This document shows positions 28,237 to 37,356 of a stretch of 64,000 bases of DNA, one piece after another (the first letter of the stretch is position 1; each line of letters begins with the position of its first letter). The translations under genes were made by a program, and so were the position numbers. The notes beneath the pieces are model-generated. The model was not told the DNA's origin and ran no database searches. It saw nothing but the letters and a program-made list of their open reading frames with translations. Source of the stretch: Collinsella sp. AF20-14LB (GTDB lineage: Bacteria; Actinomycetota; Coriobacteriia; Coriobacteriales; Coriobacteriaceae). The DNA lies in contig NZ_QRWD01000009.1 of assembly GCF_003459505.1 (NCBI RefSeq), positions 1 to 64,000 on the forward strand. The letters are read 5' to 3'.

Positions 28237-31002
28237 ATGAATCAGGACCGCCAAAACAGTCAACGCCGCGACGCGCAGAACACGGAGCGCGAGCAGGATT
28301 TTACGACCTACCGTACCGCCCAAAGCTCAAACGATATGGTGCCGACGGTTTTTCGCCGTGGCATCTACCGCACGATTCGCGGCAGCCTCAAACGCTTCCT
28401 GTCTATCGTTGTGATCACCGCGCTTGGCGTGAGCGTGATGTGCGGCCTTAAGGCGGGCTGCGAGGACCTGTGTGATTCGGTCGACGCCTATTTTGACCAG
28501 CAGAATGTCTATGACATCAACGTGCAGTCGACCTATGGTCTGACCGGTGACGATATTGCCGCGATCCAAGAGGTCGATGGCGTCGAGACGGCCGAGGGCA
28601 TCTATACCGAGACCGCCTATACCGCCGTGGGTACGACGCGCGAGCGTGTCGTCGTACAGAGCCTCTCCAAAGAGAATATTGACCAACCGGTGCTAGTGCG
28701 CGGCGAGCTGCCCGAGACTTCGGGCGAAGTGGCAGTGACCTCACGTTTTTTGAAGGCTTCGGGCAAGAAAATCGGCGATACGGTGAGCTTTGCCGCCAAC
28801 GATGCGAGCTCGTCGAACCAAAGCGCCAAGGACCAGTTTGCCGATGGGGACTACACCATCACGGCCGAGGTTCTCGATCCTACCGACGTGAGCTCCGACT
28901 CGACAGTCAACGCCTTTCGCGCTGCTTCGACTGCGGACTACAAGTTCTACGTGAGCGAGGATGCCGCGACATCTTCTTCCTACTCCGCTGTCCACGTGGT
29001 CGTCGAGGGAGCCAAGAGCCTCAACTCCTATTCGGATGCCTACTCGGCAAAGATCAATGAGGTCAAGGGCAATATCGAGAAGATCCGCGAGGAGCGTGAG
29101 AAGGCGCGCGCCCAGGAGCTGACGGTCGACACACCGGCGAGCTTGGACGCAGCTGAGCGTCAGGCGAATATGGTCTTTGGGATCGAGCAGGACAACATCA
29201 ATCGCATGGCCGAGGGCAGCGACGAGCGTGCGCAGGCGCAAGCCGACCTGGACCAGCGCCGTGCCGCCGCCGACCAGCAGTTTGCCGATGCCCGCGCCGA
29301 GCTCTCTGACCTGGGCGAATGCACCTGGTACATCCAGGACCGCGGCAATATCGCAAGCTACTCGAGCGTCGAGAGCGATAGTTCTTCGATCGAGGCCATC
29401 GCCACGGTGTTCCCGTTCATCTTCTTTATCGTCGCCGTGCTTATCAGTCTCACCACCGCCACCCGCATGGTCGAGGAGGAGCGCACGCTTATTGGCCTGT
29501 ACAAGGCGCTCGGCTATTCACGCGGGCGCATCCTGTCCAAATATGTGGACTACTCGCTGTGGGCGTGTCTGATCGGTGGCGTGCTCGGCAATATCATCGG
29601 ATTTGTGGGTCTGCCGCTGTTCTTGTTTACGGTGTTCGACGACATGTACTCGCTGCCCCAGATGCTGCTTTCGTACGACATCGTGTCCTCGATCGTTTCG
29701 GTGGCGCTGTTTGCCGTGGGCGTGGTGGGAGCCACGATTATCGCCTGCCGCCACGAGATGGCCGAGACCCCTGCCTCGCTCATGCGTCCCAAGGCTCCGC
29801 GCGCCGGCTCGCGCATTCTGCTCGAGCGCATTGGCTTTATCTGGCACCGCATGGGCTTTTTGAACAAGGTCGCTGCACGCAACCTGTTCCGCTACAAAAA
29901 GCGCGCCTTTATGACCATCTTCGGTATCGCTGGCTGCACGGCGCTCGTGATCTGCGGTATGGGCATCCGCGATACGTCGGTGGCGCTTTCGCCCAAGCAG
30001 TACGGGCATATCACGCGCTACGACCTGCTGGCGGTCGCCAATCCCGACGATTTTTCGCAGACGTGCGCGGCGCTCGACGAGCGAAGCGCAGCCAAGGATT
30101 CCGACGTGACCGTGACTTCGACGCTGCCGATTATGACCGACAACGTCACCTTTACATTTGGCGGCAAGAGCGAGACCGTGCAACTGATCGTGGTGCCCGA
30201 TGACCGCGCGAACGACCTGGACGACTACGTGTGTCTCGAGGACGAGTCCAAAGAACTGCTCGCCCTGCGTGGCGGAGATGTGTATTTGAGCAAGAGCTCT
30301 CAGCTGGTGCTGGGGATCAAGCCGGGCGATACGGCACACGTCCAGGATTCGTCGCTCAATGTTGCCAAGGTCAAGGTCAGCGACATTTCGCTCAACTATC
30401 TGGGCAACACGCTTTACATGACGCAGAGCACCTATGAGCGCGCATTCGGTCGAAGCGCGCGCCTCAACGGCATCCTTGCGCTGCTTAAGGGTTCGTCGGC
30501 CGATCAGATTGCGTTTACCAACCGTCTTAAGAGCGATGGTTGGATTACGCTGTCGAGTACCGCCGAGCATTGGGAAAACTATGAGGCAAACTTTACGATT
30601 ATCAATTCGGTCGTGGTGCTTGTGACCTTTATGGCGGCGTGCCTGTCGTTTGTGGTGGTATTCACGTTGTCTAACACCAACATCTCGGAGCGCGAACGCG
30701 AGCTGGCGACTATCAAGGTGCTGGGCTTCCGTCGTGGTGAGGTACACCACTACGTTAACAAGGAGACGCTGATCCTCACGGCGATTGGCGCCGCGCTGGG
30801 CGTGCCGCTGGGTGGCCTGCTTGCCGAGAGCTTTACGTACATCCTGCAGATGCCGTCGCTGTACTTTGACGTCGAAGTCGAGCCGCTGAGCTACGCGCTT
30901 GCCGTGGTGCTTTCCTTTGGCTTTACGATCATCGTCAACCTCGCCACCAACCGTACCCTCAACAAGATCGACATGGTCGGCGCCCTCAAGAGCGCCGAGT
31001 AA
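28237..31002 (+). CDS. Large FtsX-type ABC permease
   Basis: 921 residues with two FtsX domains. One membrane helix near residue 50 (SLKRFLSIVVITALGVSVMC) is followed by a large external domain that includes a charged helical, coiled-coil-like part (KINEVKGNIEKIREEREKA) near 270-350. Three helices follow at about 390-520, a fourth helix near 560, a second external region, and three C-terminal helices from about 790. This double arrangement is common for Gram-positive export permeases. The ATG at 28237 is chosen; a GTG at 28225 overlaps the ATPase stop. It ends at a dispersed repeat. Confidence 0.9.
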   Translation: MNQDRQNSQRRDAQNTEREQDFTTYRTAQSSNDMVPTVFRRGIYRTIRGSLKRFLSIVVITALGVSVMCGLKAGCEDLCDSVDAYFDQQNVYDINVQSTYGLTGDDIAAIQEVDGVETAEGIYTETAYTAVGTTRERVVVQSLSKENIDQPVLVRGELPETSGEVAVTSRFLKASGKKIGDTVSFAANDASSSNQSAKDQFADGDYTITAEVLDPTDVSSDSTVNAFRAASTADYKFYVSEDAATSSSYSAVHVVVEGAKSLNSYSDAYSAKINEVKGNIEKIREEREKARAQELTVDTPASLDAAERQANMVFGIEQDNINRMAEGSDERAQAQADLDQRRAAADQQFADARAELSDLGECTWYIQDRGNIASYSSVESDSSSIEAIATVFPFIFFIVAVLISLTTATRMVEEERTLIGLYKALGYSRGRILSKYVDYSLWACLIGGVLGNIIGFVGLPLFLFTVFDDMYSLPQMLLSYDIVSSIVSVALFAVGVVGATIIACRHEMAETPASLMRPKAPRAGSRILLERIGFIWHRMGFLNKVAARNLFRYKKRAFMTIFGIAGCTALVICGMGIRDTSVALSPKQYGHITRYDLLAVANPDDFSQTCAALDERSAAKDSDVTVTSTLPIMTDNVTFTFGGKSETVQLIVVPDDRANDLDDYVCLEDESKELLALRGGDVYLSKSSQLVLGIKPGDTAHVQDSSLNVAKVKVSDISLNYLGNTLYMTQSTYERAFGRSARLNGILALLKGSSADQIAFTNRLKSDGWITLSSTAEHWENYEANFTIINSVVVLVTFMAACLSFVVVFTLSNTNISERERELATIKVLGFRRGEVHHYVNKETLILTAIGAALGVPLGGLLAESFTYILQMPSLYFDVEVEPLSYALAVVLSFGFTIIVNLATNRTLNKIDMVGALKSAE

Positions 31003-31046
31003 CCTGCCAAAAAGGGACAGGTTTATTTTGGCAGGTTTTATCTGGG
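31001..31046 (+). repeat. Dispersed palindromic repeat CCTGCCAAAA family, copy 4
   Basis: A full copy that begins within the permease stop codon: CCTGCCAAAAAGGGACAGG followed by TTTATTTTGGCAGG and TTTTATCTGGG. Terminator-like. Confidence 0.85.
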
Positions 31047-31118
31047 CGAACGCCGGACAACCATTAGGTGGCCCGGCGTTCGCCCCGTTTTGCTGGGGAT
31101 GTCTGTCGTTCAGTGCTC

Positions 31119-31439
31119 TTACTGGCCAATCCAGTGTTGCGCATAGCTCTTAATGTCCTCGGTAAAACCGTCAAGGTCGTCAAGGGTGATCACGCTGTCG
31201 ATAAGCAAATTGGCTATCTCGCGGTGCATTGTGCTGCGGCGAATGTCGTTTGCAATTACGCCTGAGGACAGCTTGTCTCTATTGAGGCGCTCTTCTAGTG
31301 TCCAAAATCTACTGGACGCTTCGCTGTCGCCGTTCAGCATCTCAACGTACTGGGCGATGAGCTTTTCCATATAACGTTCTTGCCATTGAGGAAGCATTTT
31401 CTTAAATAGCTTCCAGTCGCTTTCGGCTACGTCGCGCAT
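31119..31439 (-). CDS. Small conserved-type cytosolic protein of unknown function
   Basis: 106 residues, mostly helical, charged and without a signal peptide or membrane segment. The N-terminus MRDVAESDWKLFKKMLPQWQ and the later IANDIRRSTMHREIANLL resemble small actinobacterial and Firmicutes proteins sometimes labelled multidrug-transporter-associated; I do not recognise a function. The ATG at 31439 follows GGAGGAC directly. It converges on the ABC permease gene. Confidence 0.75.
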   Translation of the reverse strand: MRDVAESDWKLFKKMLPQWQERYMEKLIAQYVEMLNGDSEASSRFWTLEERLNRDKLSSGVIANDIRRSTMHREIANLLIDSVITLDDLDGFTEDIKSYAQHWIGQ

Positions 31440-31567
31440 ATGTCCTCCGCTCGTCAAACGGGCTTTCCATTTGCCTTTCATTCTATTTGGTTTTCGCTCA
31501 CAGGCGTGGATGAGAGGCTCTCTTTAGCCTTCGAGATTGGGCTTGTATGGGTCGTATGCCACAAAAT

Positions 31568-31707
31568 GGGCCTATCTACTACGTTTGCTACCACACCCTC
31601 GACCGTGACAAAGATTATGAAATTAAAACCGCAGGTAGAGGGCTTGCCAATTTTCGGAAAAGGCGGGTATGGTCGGCCCTCTCGAGTTAAACGTAGTAAA
31701 TAGGCCC
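31568..31707. repeat. 19-bp inverted repeat enclosing about 100 bases
   Basis: Bases 31568-31586 and 31689-31707 pair at 18 of 19 positions (arm GGGCCTATcTACTACGTTT). The interior holds no gene. The gap 31440-31887 contains this and one TTGCGGTGA palindrome. Confidence 0.7.
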
Positions 31708-31769
31708 TTTTCTTGGCGCGCGGTCAGCTCAATGCTAATCTCCGTGCCGGAACTGACCCAGTTGTTTGT

Positions 31770-31838
31770 AAGTTGCGGTGATATACGGACTGTTTGGCGC
31801 TTTGGAGCTTCAAAACAGTCCCTATCTCACCGCAACTT
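31770..31838. repeat. TTGCGGTGA palindrome family, copy 1
   Basis: 26-base arms 31770-31795 and 31813-31838 pair with two mismatches; the arm begins AAGTTGCGGTGATATACGG. The loop is about 17 bases. Related copies lie at 33001-33071 and 39362-39428. Confidence 0.75.
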
Positions 31839-31887
31839 GGAAGGGGCAGGCGGTGTCGGATGAGTGGCGCTGGCTGGTTGGGGTGGT

Positions 31888-32817
31888 TTAGGCCTGTTTG
31901 CGGCACTTCCATTGTTTACGGCACCAACGCATGAGTGCTTTTACGACCGGGATGGTGATGAGTATTACCCAGGCGGGATGGGGTTGCCCCAGGCAGAGCC
32001 ACATGTAGAGGAACCATGCCTCGGCACTGACTGAATAGACGACATCGATCAGCTTAGATAAGCGGCGTTGATCGATAAAGTCGCCAAGCGCGTAATAGAC
32101 GGGAATCAAAAAGACGAGGAAGAGGCCCGTAGCCCATGTGCTGTAGACAATGCCGAGCACCAGATAGGCGAGAGCGACAAGTGCGGGGAAGGGGAATTTG
32201 TTCCATGCACGTCCGACCTTGGTGTGGAAATGCTTGCCATGATGGTCGAGCTTGTCGTGCGCCTCCTTCCAGCTGGAAAACGTCTCGCCGTCGATGGTGA
32301 CGGTGCCATCGTCATTGGTATGCATGCTATGTCCATCGTCCTCAAGCGTATCGATATACAATCCGTCTGGCCCCACATGGACCTCTTCACCCTTGCGCTC
32401 GTTAGCCACATGGATGCCATTCCAACCAACATGGACCTCTTCGCCTTTGTTGGGATCAATAACGTGGATGCCGCGCGCGAGGGAAATATCGACAAGTGGC
32501 TTATCGCTGCAATCAGCGTGCTCAGCAGAAGCCTCAGCCTCATCTGAAGCTTTGGTGCCGGCGTTGCTGTTCCGTGCCTCATCATCAGTCTGCGAGTCAT
32601 CAGTGCTATCCACCGCCTCCCCATACAGCAGCTCATCCAGCGACACGCCATACAGCGCGGCGAGCGCAATAAGGTTATCGGTATCGGGCGAAGATTCGCT
32701 GCGCTCCCATTTACTGACAGCCTGACGACTCACACCCAGCTGGGCGGCAAGCGCCTCCTGAGAAAGCCCGGCAGCCTTGCGGCGATCAACGAGCCGCTGC
32801 GCCATCGCAAGATCCAT
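31888..32817 (-). CDS. XRE-type DNA-binding protein with C-terminal membrane domain
   Basis: 309 residues. The N-terminal helix-turn-helix (LVDRRKAAGLSQEALAAQLG, then SRQAVSKWERSESSPD) spans about 5-60. An acidic linker near 75-120 is followed by a repeated beta-like stretch in which KGEEVHVG occurs twice near 130-160. Three hydrophobic segments lie at about 210-300, with a basic C-terminus. It is a membrane-tethered regulator of a kind common in Firmicutes and Actinobacteria; target and signal are unknown. The ATG at 32817 follows AAAGGAACC. Confidence 0.85.
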   Translation of the reverse strand: MDLAMAQRLVDRRKAAGLSQEALAAQLGVSRQAVSKWERSESSPDTDNLIALAALYGVSLDELLYGEAVDSTDDSQTDDEARNSNAGTKASDEAEASAEHADCSDKPLVDISLARGIHVIDPNKGEEVHVGWNGIHVANERKGEEVHVGPDGLYIDTLEDDGHSMHTNDDGTVTIDGETFSSWKEAHDKLDHHGKHFHTKVGRAWNKFPFPALVALAYLVLGIVYSTWATGLFLVFLIPVYYALGDFIDQRRLSKLIDVVYSVSAEAWFLYMWLCLGQPHPAWVILITIPVVKALMRWCRKQWKCRKQA

Positions 32818-33000
32818 GGTGGTTCCTTTCGTTTGATGGTCGAATCGAATGAGCCGAGTATGCCGAGAACAACCGGTAGCGACCACCATTTCTAGTTAGA
32901 ATCTGCCCCAACCCTACCGCAACTACCGGTAGCAATCCCTAACGACCAGCCATTTTAGGACAAATGTCAGTGCAAGTAGCAGCCAAGAGTCCCCACTCAG

Positions 33001-33071
33001 TAAGTTACGGTGGAATAGTTTCTAGATTCAGCCATTTGCGGGCTAAGCGGGAACTATTTCACCGCAACTTA
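33001..33071. repeat. TTGCGGTGA palindrome family, copy 2
   Basis: 22-base arms 33001-33022 and 33050-33071 pair with three mismatches (TAAGTTaCGGTG against CACCGCAACTTA). It lies in the 433-base gap 32818-33250, with the next inverted repeat and no gene. Confidence 0.7.
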
Positions 33072-33130
33072 ATTTCAGACCAGGCACCCGCAGCAAGAAG
33101 ACGAATAGCCCCGGCGAGTATGTAAACGCA

Positions 33131-33227
33131 GGGCCCTCCGACCCCGCCCGACGATTTCGATTGGCGACCTTTGACGGAGTCAAGGGAGGAGCCAAATCGA
33201 AATACGTCGGGCGGGGTCGGAGGGCCC
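33131..33227. repeat. 23-bp perfect inverted repeat downstream of pfkA
   Basis: Bases 33131-33153 and 33205-33227 are perfect inverted copies (GGGCCCTCCGACCCCGCC and on). Inside, ATTTCGATTGGC pairs with GCCAAATCGAAAT with one bulge, and CCTTTGAC with GTCAAGG. It lies 24 bases past the pfkA stop. Confidence 0.8.
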
Positions 33228-33250
33228 GATGGGGTGGATTCCAGCCGAGG

Positions 33251-34330
33251 CTATTCGTCGCCGAAGCTGATGCCCAACGCCTTGGCCTCGCGTACCAGAT
33301 CGCTCTGGGGGTTGACATGCTTGAGCTTGCCGGCGACCTCCTCGAGCGGCATGTGGCACATCTTGCCGTCACGCAGGGCAATCATGTAGCCAAACTCGCC
33401 GCGCAGGCAGCCAAGCGCTGCCTCGACGCCGCACTGGGTCGCAAAGATGCGGTCCTGGGCGTCGGGCTGACCGCCGCGCTGCGTGTGGCCGGGGATGGCG
33501 ACGCGGGTCTCGCGACCGGTCTTGGCCTCGATTTCCTTGGCGATGTCGTAGACGATCGACGGGCTCGTGCGCTCGGCAAGCTTCTTCTTGTACTCCTTCT
33601 TGGACAGCGCCGCGTCCTCCTTGGAGATGGCGCCCTCGGCGACGGCCACGATCGTAAAGCGGCTGCCGGTCTCCATGCGATGCTCGATGGTCTTGATGAC
33701 GTTATCCATGTCGTAGGGGATCTCGGGGATCAGGATAACATCCGCGCCGCCCGCGACGCCGGCATACAGCGGAATCCAACCGACCTTGTGGCCCATGATC
33801 TCGATGACAAACACGCGACCGTGGCTCGAGGCGGTGGTGTGGATGTCGTCGATGCACTTGGTGGCGACGTCGATGGCGCTCGTAAAGCCAAACGTCATCT
33901 CGGTGCCCCAGGTGTCGTTATCGATGGTCTTGGGCAGGGCGATAACGTTGAGGCCCTCTTCGCGCAGGCGGTTGGCAGTCTTGGTGGAGCCGTTGCCGCC
34001 CAGCATAAACAGGCAGTCGAGCTGCAGCTTGTGACAGGTGTGGACCATCGCCGGCACCTTCTCGACGCCATCGGCCTCGGGAACATCCAGGCGCTTGAAC
34101 GGCGTGCGGCTCGTGCCCAGGATGGTGCCGCCGCGGGTGAGGATGCCGCTAAAGTCTGCCGGCGTCATCACGCGAAAACGGCTGTAGATAAGGCCCTGGT
34201 AGCCGTCCTCAAAACCGTAGATCTCGATAGGCTCTTCGCTATTGGTCATGAGTGTTTTGACGATGCCGCGCATAGTGGCGTTGAGCGCCTGGCAGTCGCC
34301 GCCACTGGTAAGAAGACCGATTCTAAGCAT
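33251..34330 (-). CDS. pfkA: 6-phosphofructokinase
   Basis: Glycolytic phosphorylation of fructose 6-phosphate. 359 residues: GLLTSGGDCQALNATMRG at the N-terminus, GGTILGTSR near residue 68, PKTIDNDTWGTEMTFGF near 133-150 with the catalytic Asp, and EIMGHKVGW near 180. The phosphoryl-donor site reads GGNGS (Asn113, Gly114) with Lys134. ATP enzymes usually have GGDGS, and PPi enzymes GGDD with a Lys at the second site, so donor choice is not certain. ATP is likelier because Gly follows. A single gene with its own hairpin. Confidence 0.9.
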   Translation of the reverse strand: MLRIGLLTSGGDCQALNATMRGIVKTLMTNSEEPIEIYGFEDGYQGLIYSRFRVMTPADFSGILTRGGTILGTSRTPFKRLDVPEADGVEKVPAMVHTCHKLQLDCLFMLGGNGSTKTANRLREEGLNVIALPKTIDNDTWGTEMTFGFTSAIDVATKCIDDIHTTASSHGRVFVIEIMGHKVGWIPLYAGVAGGADVILIPEIPYDMDNVIKTIEHRMETGSRFTIVAVAEGAISKEDAALSKKEYKKKLAERTSPSIVYDIAKEIEAKTGRETRVAIPGHTQRGGQPDAQDRIFATQCGVEAALGCLRGEFGYMIALRDGKMCHMPLEEVAGKLKHVNPQSDLVREAKALGISFGDE

Positions 34331-34470
34331 GATGAATCCTTCCGGGCAAGTTATAACATGCGCATAAGTTTACCCCCGCACACTGTTGATACGGGGGTAA
34401 AACGTGTTAGCTCAAGCGTATAGAAATGTAAACAACGTCAGGCGAGCGTAAGGTCGACGGGCCTGGCTCC

Positions 34471-35556
34471 CTACAGCGCGAAAGCGTCGACGTCGTCCCA
34501 GTGGCGGCGCAGCGTGATGGCGGCAGCGGGCTCGGTGTTGTCAAAGACGACCGACCACTGCGTGTTGCTGGTGATGTCTTCCGGATTGGGCTCTTGCGCC
34601 GCAGCGCGCAGGGCCTTCCAAGCGACTGCCTCGTCTTGGGCACCGACATGGGCGTCGAGGACATCGGCGATAGCGATGGCGCGTTCCTTGCCATGGCCCA
34701 GCTCACCGTTCTTTTGGTTGGGAAGCACTTCGTCGCCATAGCAGGCGTAGAAGTTCGTAACCTGGCGTACAGGAGTCGCTTTGAAAGCGCGGTCCGGATC
34801 GCGCGGATCCCACTCTACTACGCGCGCGTCACCGGCGGCGTCGTTGATAAAGAAGTGGTAGTCGCGTCCGGCCATGGCGTGCATGTCGTAGGCAGAAAGC
34901 AGGTCGACGGCCTCCTGCGTGGTAGCCGCGCGGTCGAGCACCAGGCGGATGGCGAGCGAAGTGTTGATGACGGGGCGCTGCGTGTCCTGGTCACAGGGCT
35001 TGGAATCCAGGGTGAGTACGGCAATGGACACGCCGCATTCGTTAACACCGTCGAGCTGGGCAAACGGGCCCATCAACGCCGCGGCGCGTCCGGCGACGGA
35101 GTCAAGCGGAGTGTTATCGCCCAGGTTGTTAAGGGCGGCAAACCCGATGGAGGCATAGCCGCCGCGTGGGTGATTGCGCACCAGCAGCGCCGAGGTGTCG
35201 TCCTTAAAGTCGTAATTGCGACCGGTGCGCACGCGGCCTTCGGCATCTACGGCGACAAAAGCGCTGCAGGCAAACTGGGGCGCCTGGACATGTGCCGGCA
35301 CACCGGGCAGCACCTGCGCCACCACGGCATCGATGTAGGCCTGGTCGTCGCGCACGCCAGCGGCGATGATGCGATCAAGATCGTAGTCGTAGGCGATGTC
35401 GATTGCGTACAGGTCATAGCCATCCGCGTTGCCGGTCAAGCGTTTGAGTGACGCGGCGGACTTGATTTGTTTGTGATAAACGATACCGGTGGCAGCAGCA
35501 AGGCCGACGGCGACTCCCGCGACACCGCAGGCGATGGCAATGTTACGTGGCTTCAT
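34471..35556 (-). CDS. Membrane-anchored linear-amide C-N hydrolase (Ntn type)
   Basis: 361 residues. An N-terminal hydrophobic segment (residues 5-27, IAIACGVAGVAVGLAAATGI) could be a signal anchor. The body matches the choloylglycine hydrolase / peptidase C45 fold: FACSAFVAVDAEG with Cys97 as candidate nucleophile, then GRNYDF near residue 115, GVNECGVSIAVLT near 180, and NTSLAIRLVLDRA near 210. Ntn hydrolases need Cys at a free N-terminus, so cleavage before Cys97 would be required. Bile-salt hydrolases normally start at Cys2, so the substrate may be another N-acyl amide. The ATG follows AAAGGAGCC. Confidence 0.8.
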   Translation of the reverse strand: MKPRNIAIACGVAGVAVGLAAATGIVYHKQIKSAASLKRLTGNADGYDLYAIDIAYDYDLDRIIAAGVRDDQAYIDAVVAQVLPGVPAHVQAPQFACSAFVAVDAEGRVRTGRNYDFKDDTSALLVRNHPRGGYASIGFAALNNLGDNTPLDSVAGRAAALMGPFAQLDGVNECGVSIAVLTLDSKPCDQDTQRPVINTSLAIRLVLDRAATTQEAVDLLSAYDMHAMAGRDYHFFINDAAGDARVVEWDPRDPDRAFKATPVRQVTNFYACYGDEVLPNQKNGELGHGKERAIAIADVLDAHVGAQDEAVAWKALRAAAQEPNPEDITSNTQWSVVFDNTEPAAAITLRRHWDDVDAFAL

Positions 35557-35717
35557 GACGGCTCCTTTCGTCCTGTTAGCGTAATTGTCGCAAAAGGAGC
35601 GCGGACATGATGGCTTAACTTGGCGAGCGGCGCGGGATTAAACATGGAATGAAAGGCACGGCACTGGCGCGGCGGGGTATGCTGGAGGGGACCATCAACC
35701 CAGCGAAAGGGGAGAGC

Positions 35718-37103
35718 ATGACGGATCAGGAAACGCCCGAGCGCGCGCACGTGACGGCCGACGATATCGAGGCCGCCAACGACCTCATCGACTTTATCGA
35801 GGCGTGCCCCAGCATGTTCCATACGGCGGCGACCATTATGGCCGAGCTCGACGAGGCGGGCTTTACCTACCTGCCCGAGAATGCGGCGTGGGATATCGAA
35901 CCGGGCGGGCGTTATTACACGCAGCGCAACACCTCGAGCGTCGTTGCCTTTAAGGTGGGCGAGGACCTGGCCGCGACATGGGGCGAGGACGGCGTTGCCG
36001 GTGACTATCATTTTCAGCTGACGGCGTCACACAGCGATTCGCCGACGTTTAAGGTCAAGGCCGTGCCCGAGCTCGACGGCGCGGGCGAGACGCTGCGCCT
36101 GAACACCGAGGCCTACGGCGGCATGATCGACTACACCTGGTTCGATCGCCCGCTGGCACTCGCGGGCCGCGTGCTGGTGCGCGAGGGCGACCGTATTGAG
36201 AGCCGCCTGCTCGCCACCGAGCGCGAGGTCGCTATCATTCCGAGCCTTGCCATCCACATGAACCGCGGCGTTAACGAGGGCTTTGCTCCCAATCGAGCCG
36301 TCGACCTGTGCCCGCTCATCAGCGCCGGCGAACTCAAACAGGGTGACTTCGATGCCCTGATCGCCGAAGAGCTGGACGTTGAGCCTGAGCAGATCCTGGG
36401 TCGCGACCTGTTCCTGGTCAATCGTCAGGATGCGCGCATTTGGGGCTGGGCCGACGAGTTTATCTCGACGCCCAAGCTCGATGACCTGGCCTGCGCCTAC
36501 ACCTCGCTGCAGGCATTTTTGGGTGCCGAGAATGCGCACGACATCTCGGTCTTCTGCTGCTTTGATAACGAGGAGGTTGGCTCCGAGACCAAGCAGGGCG
36601 CCATGTCGACGTTCTTGGCCGACGCGCTGCGCCGCATCAACGGGTCGCTGGGCTTCGATGACGAGTCGTATCACCGTGCGCTTGCCGCCTCGATGCTCGT
36701 GAGCTGCGACAACGCGCATGCCGTGCACCCCAACCACGCCGAGAAGTGCGATGCGCGCAACCAGGTTGTGCTCAACGGCGGCATCGTCATCAAGGAGGCC
36801 GCCAACCAGCACTACTGCACCGATGCCTTTAGTCGCGCGGTGTTCCAGGCCATCTGCGATGACGCTGACGTACCCACGCAGGCCTTCGCAAACAAGAGCG
36901 ATATGGCGGGTGGCTCCACGCTCGGCAACCTGTCGAACATGCAGGCGAGCATGCATGCCGTGGACGTGGGCCTGCCGCAGTTGGCTATGCACTCGAGCTA
37001 CGAGACCGGCGGCGTACGCGACGTGATGTACGCCATCCGCGCCCTCACCGCCTTCTACGAGCGAAACCTAACCATCAACGGCGCCGAAAGCGTGGAGCTC
37101 TAA
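35718..37103 (+). CDS. M18-family aminopeptidase
   Basis: 461-residue zinc aminopeptidase of the aspartyl-aminopeptidase family. Metal-binding motifs: HSDSPTFKVK near residue 103, FDNEEVGSETKQGA near 280 with the catalytic Glu, and MHSSYETGG near the C-terminus. The N-terminal FIEACPSMFHTAATI is typical. The ATG at 35718 follows AAAGGGGAGAGC; an upstream in-frame start at 35649 is less likely. Cytosolic; it releases N-terminal residues from peptides. Divergent from the anchored hydrolase. Confidence 0.92.
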   Translation: MTDQETPERAHVTADDIEAANDLIDFIEACPSMFHTAATIMAELDEAGFTYLPENAAWDIEPGGRYYTQRNTSSVVAFKVGEDLAATWGEDGVAGDYHFQLTASHSDSPTFKVKAVPELDGAGETLRLNTEAYGGMIDYTWFDRPLALAGRVLVREGDRIESRLLATEREVAIIPSLAIHMNRGVNEGFAPNRAVDLCPLISAGELKQGDFDALIAEELDVEPEQILGRDLFLVNRQDARIWGWADEFISTPKLDDLACAYTSLQAFLGAENAHDISVFCCFDNEEVGSETKQGAMSTFLADALRRINGSLGFDDESYHRALAASMLVSCDNAHAVHPNHAEKCDARNQVVLNGGIVIKEAANQHYCTDAFSRAVFQAICDDADVPTQAFANKSDMAGGSTLGNLSNMQASMHAVDVGLPQLAMHSSYETGGVRDVMYAIRALTAFYERNLTINGAESVEL

Positions 37104-37147
37104 AACCTGCCAAAAAGGGATGTTAATTTTGGCAGGTTTTATCTGGG
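37104..37147 (+). repeat. Dispersed palindromic repeat CCTGCCAAAA family, copy 5
   Basis: A shortened copy starting directly after the aminopeptidase stop codon: CCTGCCAAAAAGGGATG, TTAATTTTGGCAGG, TTTTATCTGGGC. Stem intact, middle changed. Confidence 0.85.
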
Positions 37148-37214
37148 CAAATGCCGCAATGCCAACAGCTGGACGGAATTGTTAAGACACCGCTGGTCGA
37201 GCAAACGTCAGCGA

Positions 37215-37315
37215 GCGACGTCCAGAGCGAACAAGTTGGCATGAAAAAAGGCGAGGCATTGACCTTCTGGTCATGCCTCGCCTTTTGAATGACAAATTGT
37301 CGTTCTGGACGTCGC
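37215..37315. terminator. Long imperfect hairpin between convergent genes
   Basis: About 44 bases on each side pair, with AAGGCGAGGCAT and ATGCCTCGCCTTTT next to the loop TGACCTTCTGGTC. The loop matches that of the hairpin at 98-195. It lies between the convergent aminopeptidase and hydroxyacid dehydrogenase genes, so it can end both. Confidence 0.75.
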
Positions 37316-37356
37316 GCAGCGTCGGCCGGTCCGCCGTTCGTAAGAACGGCGGAACC

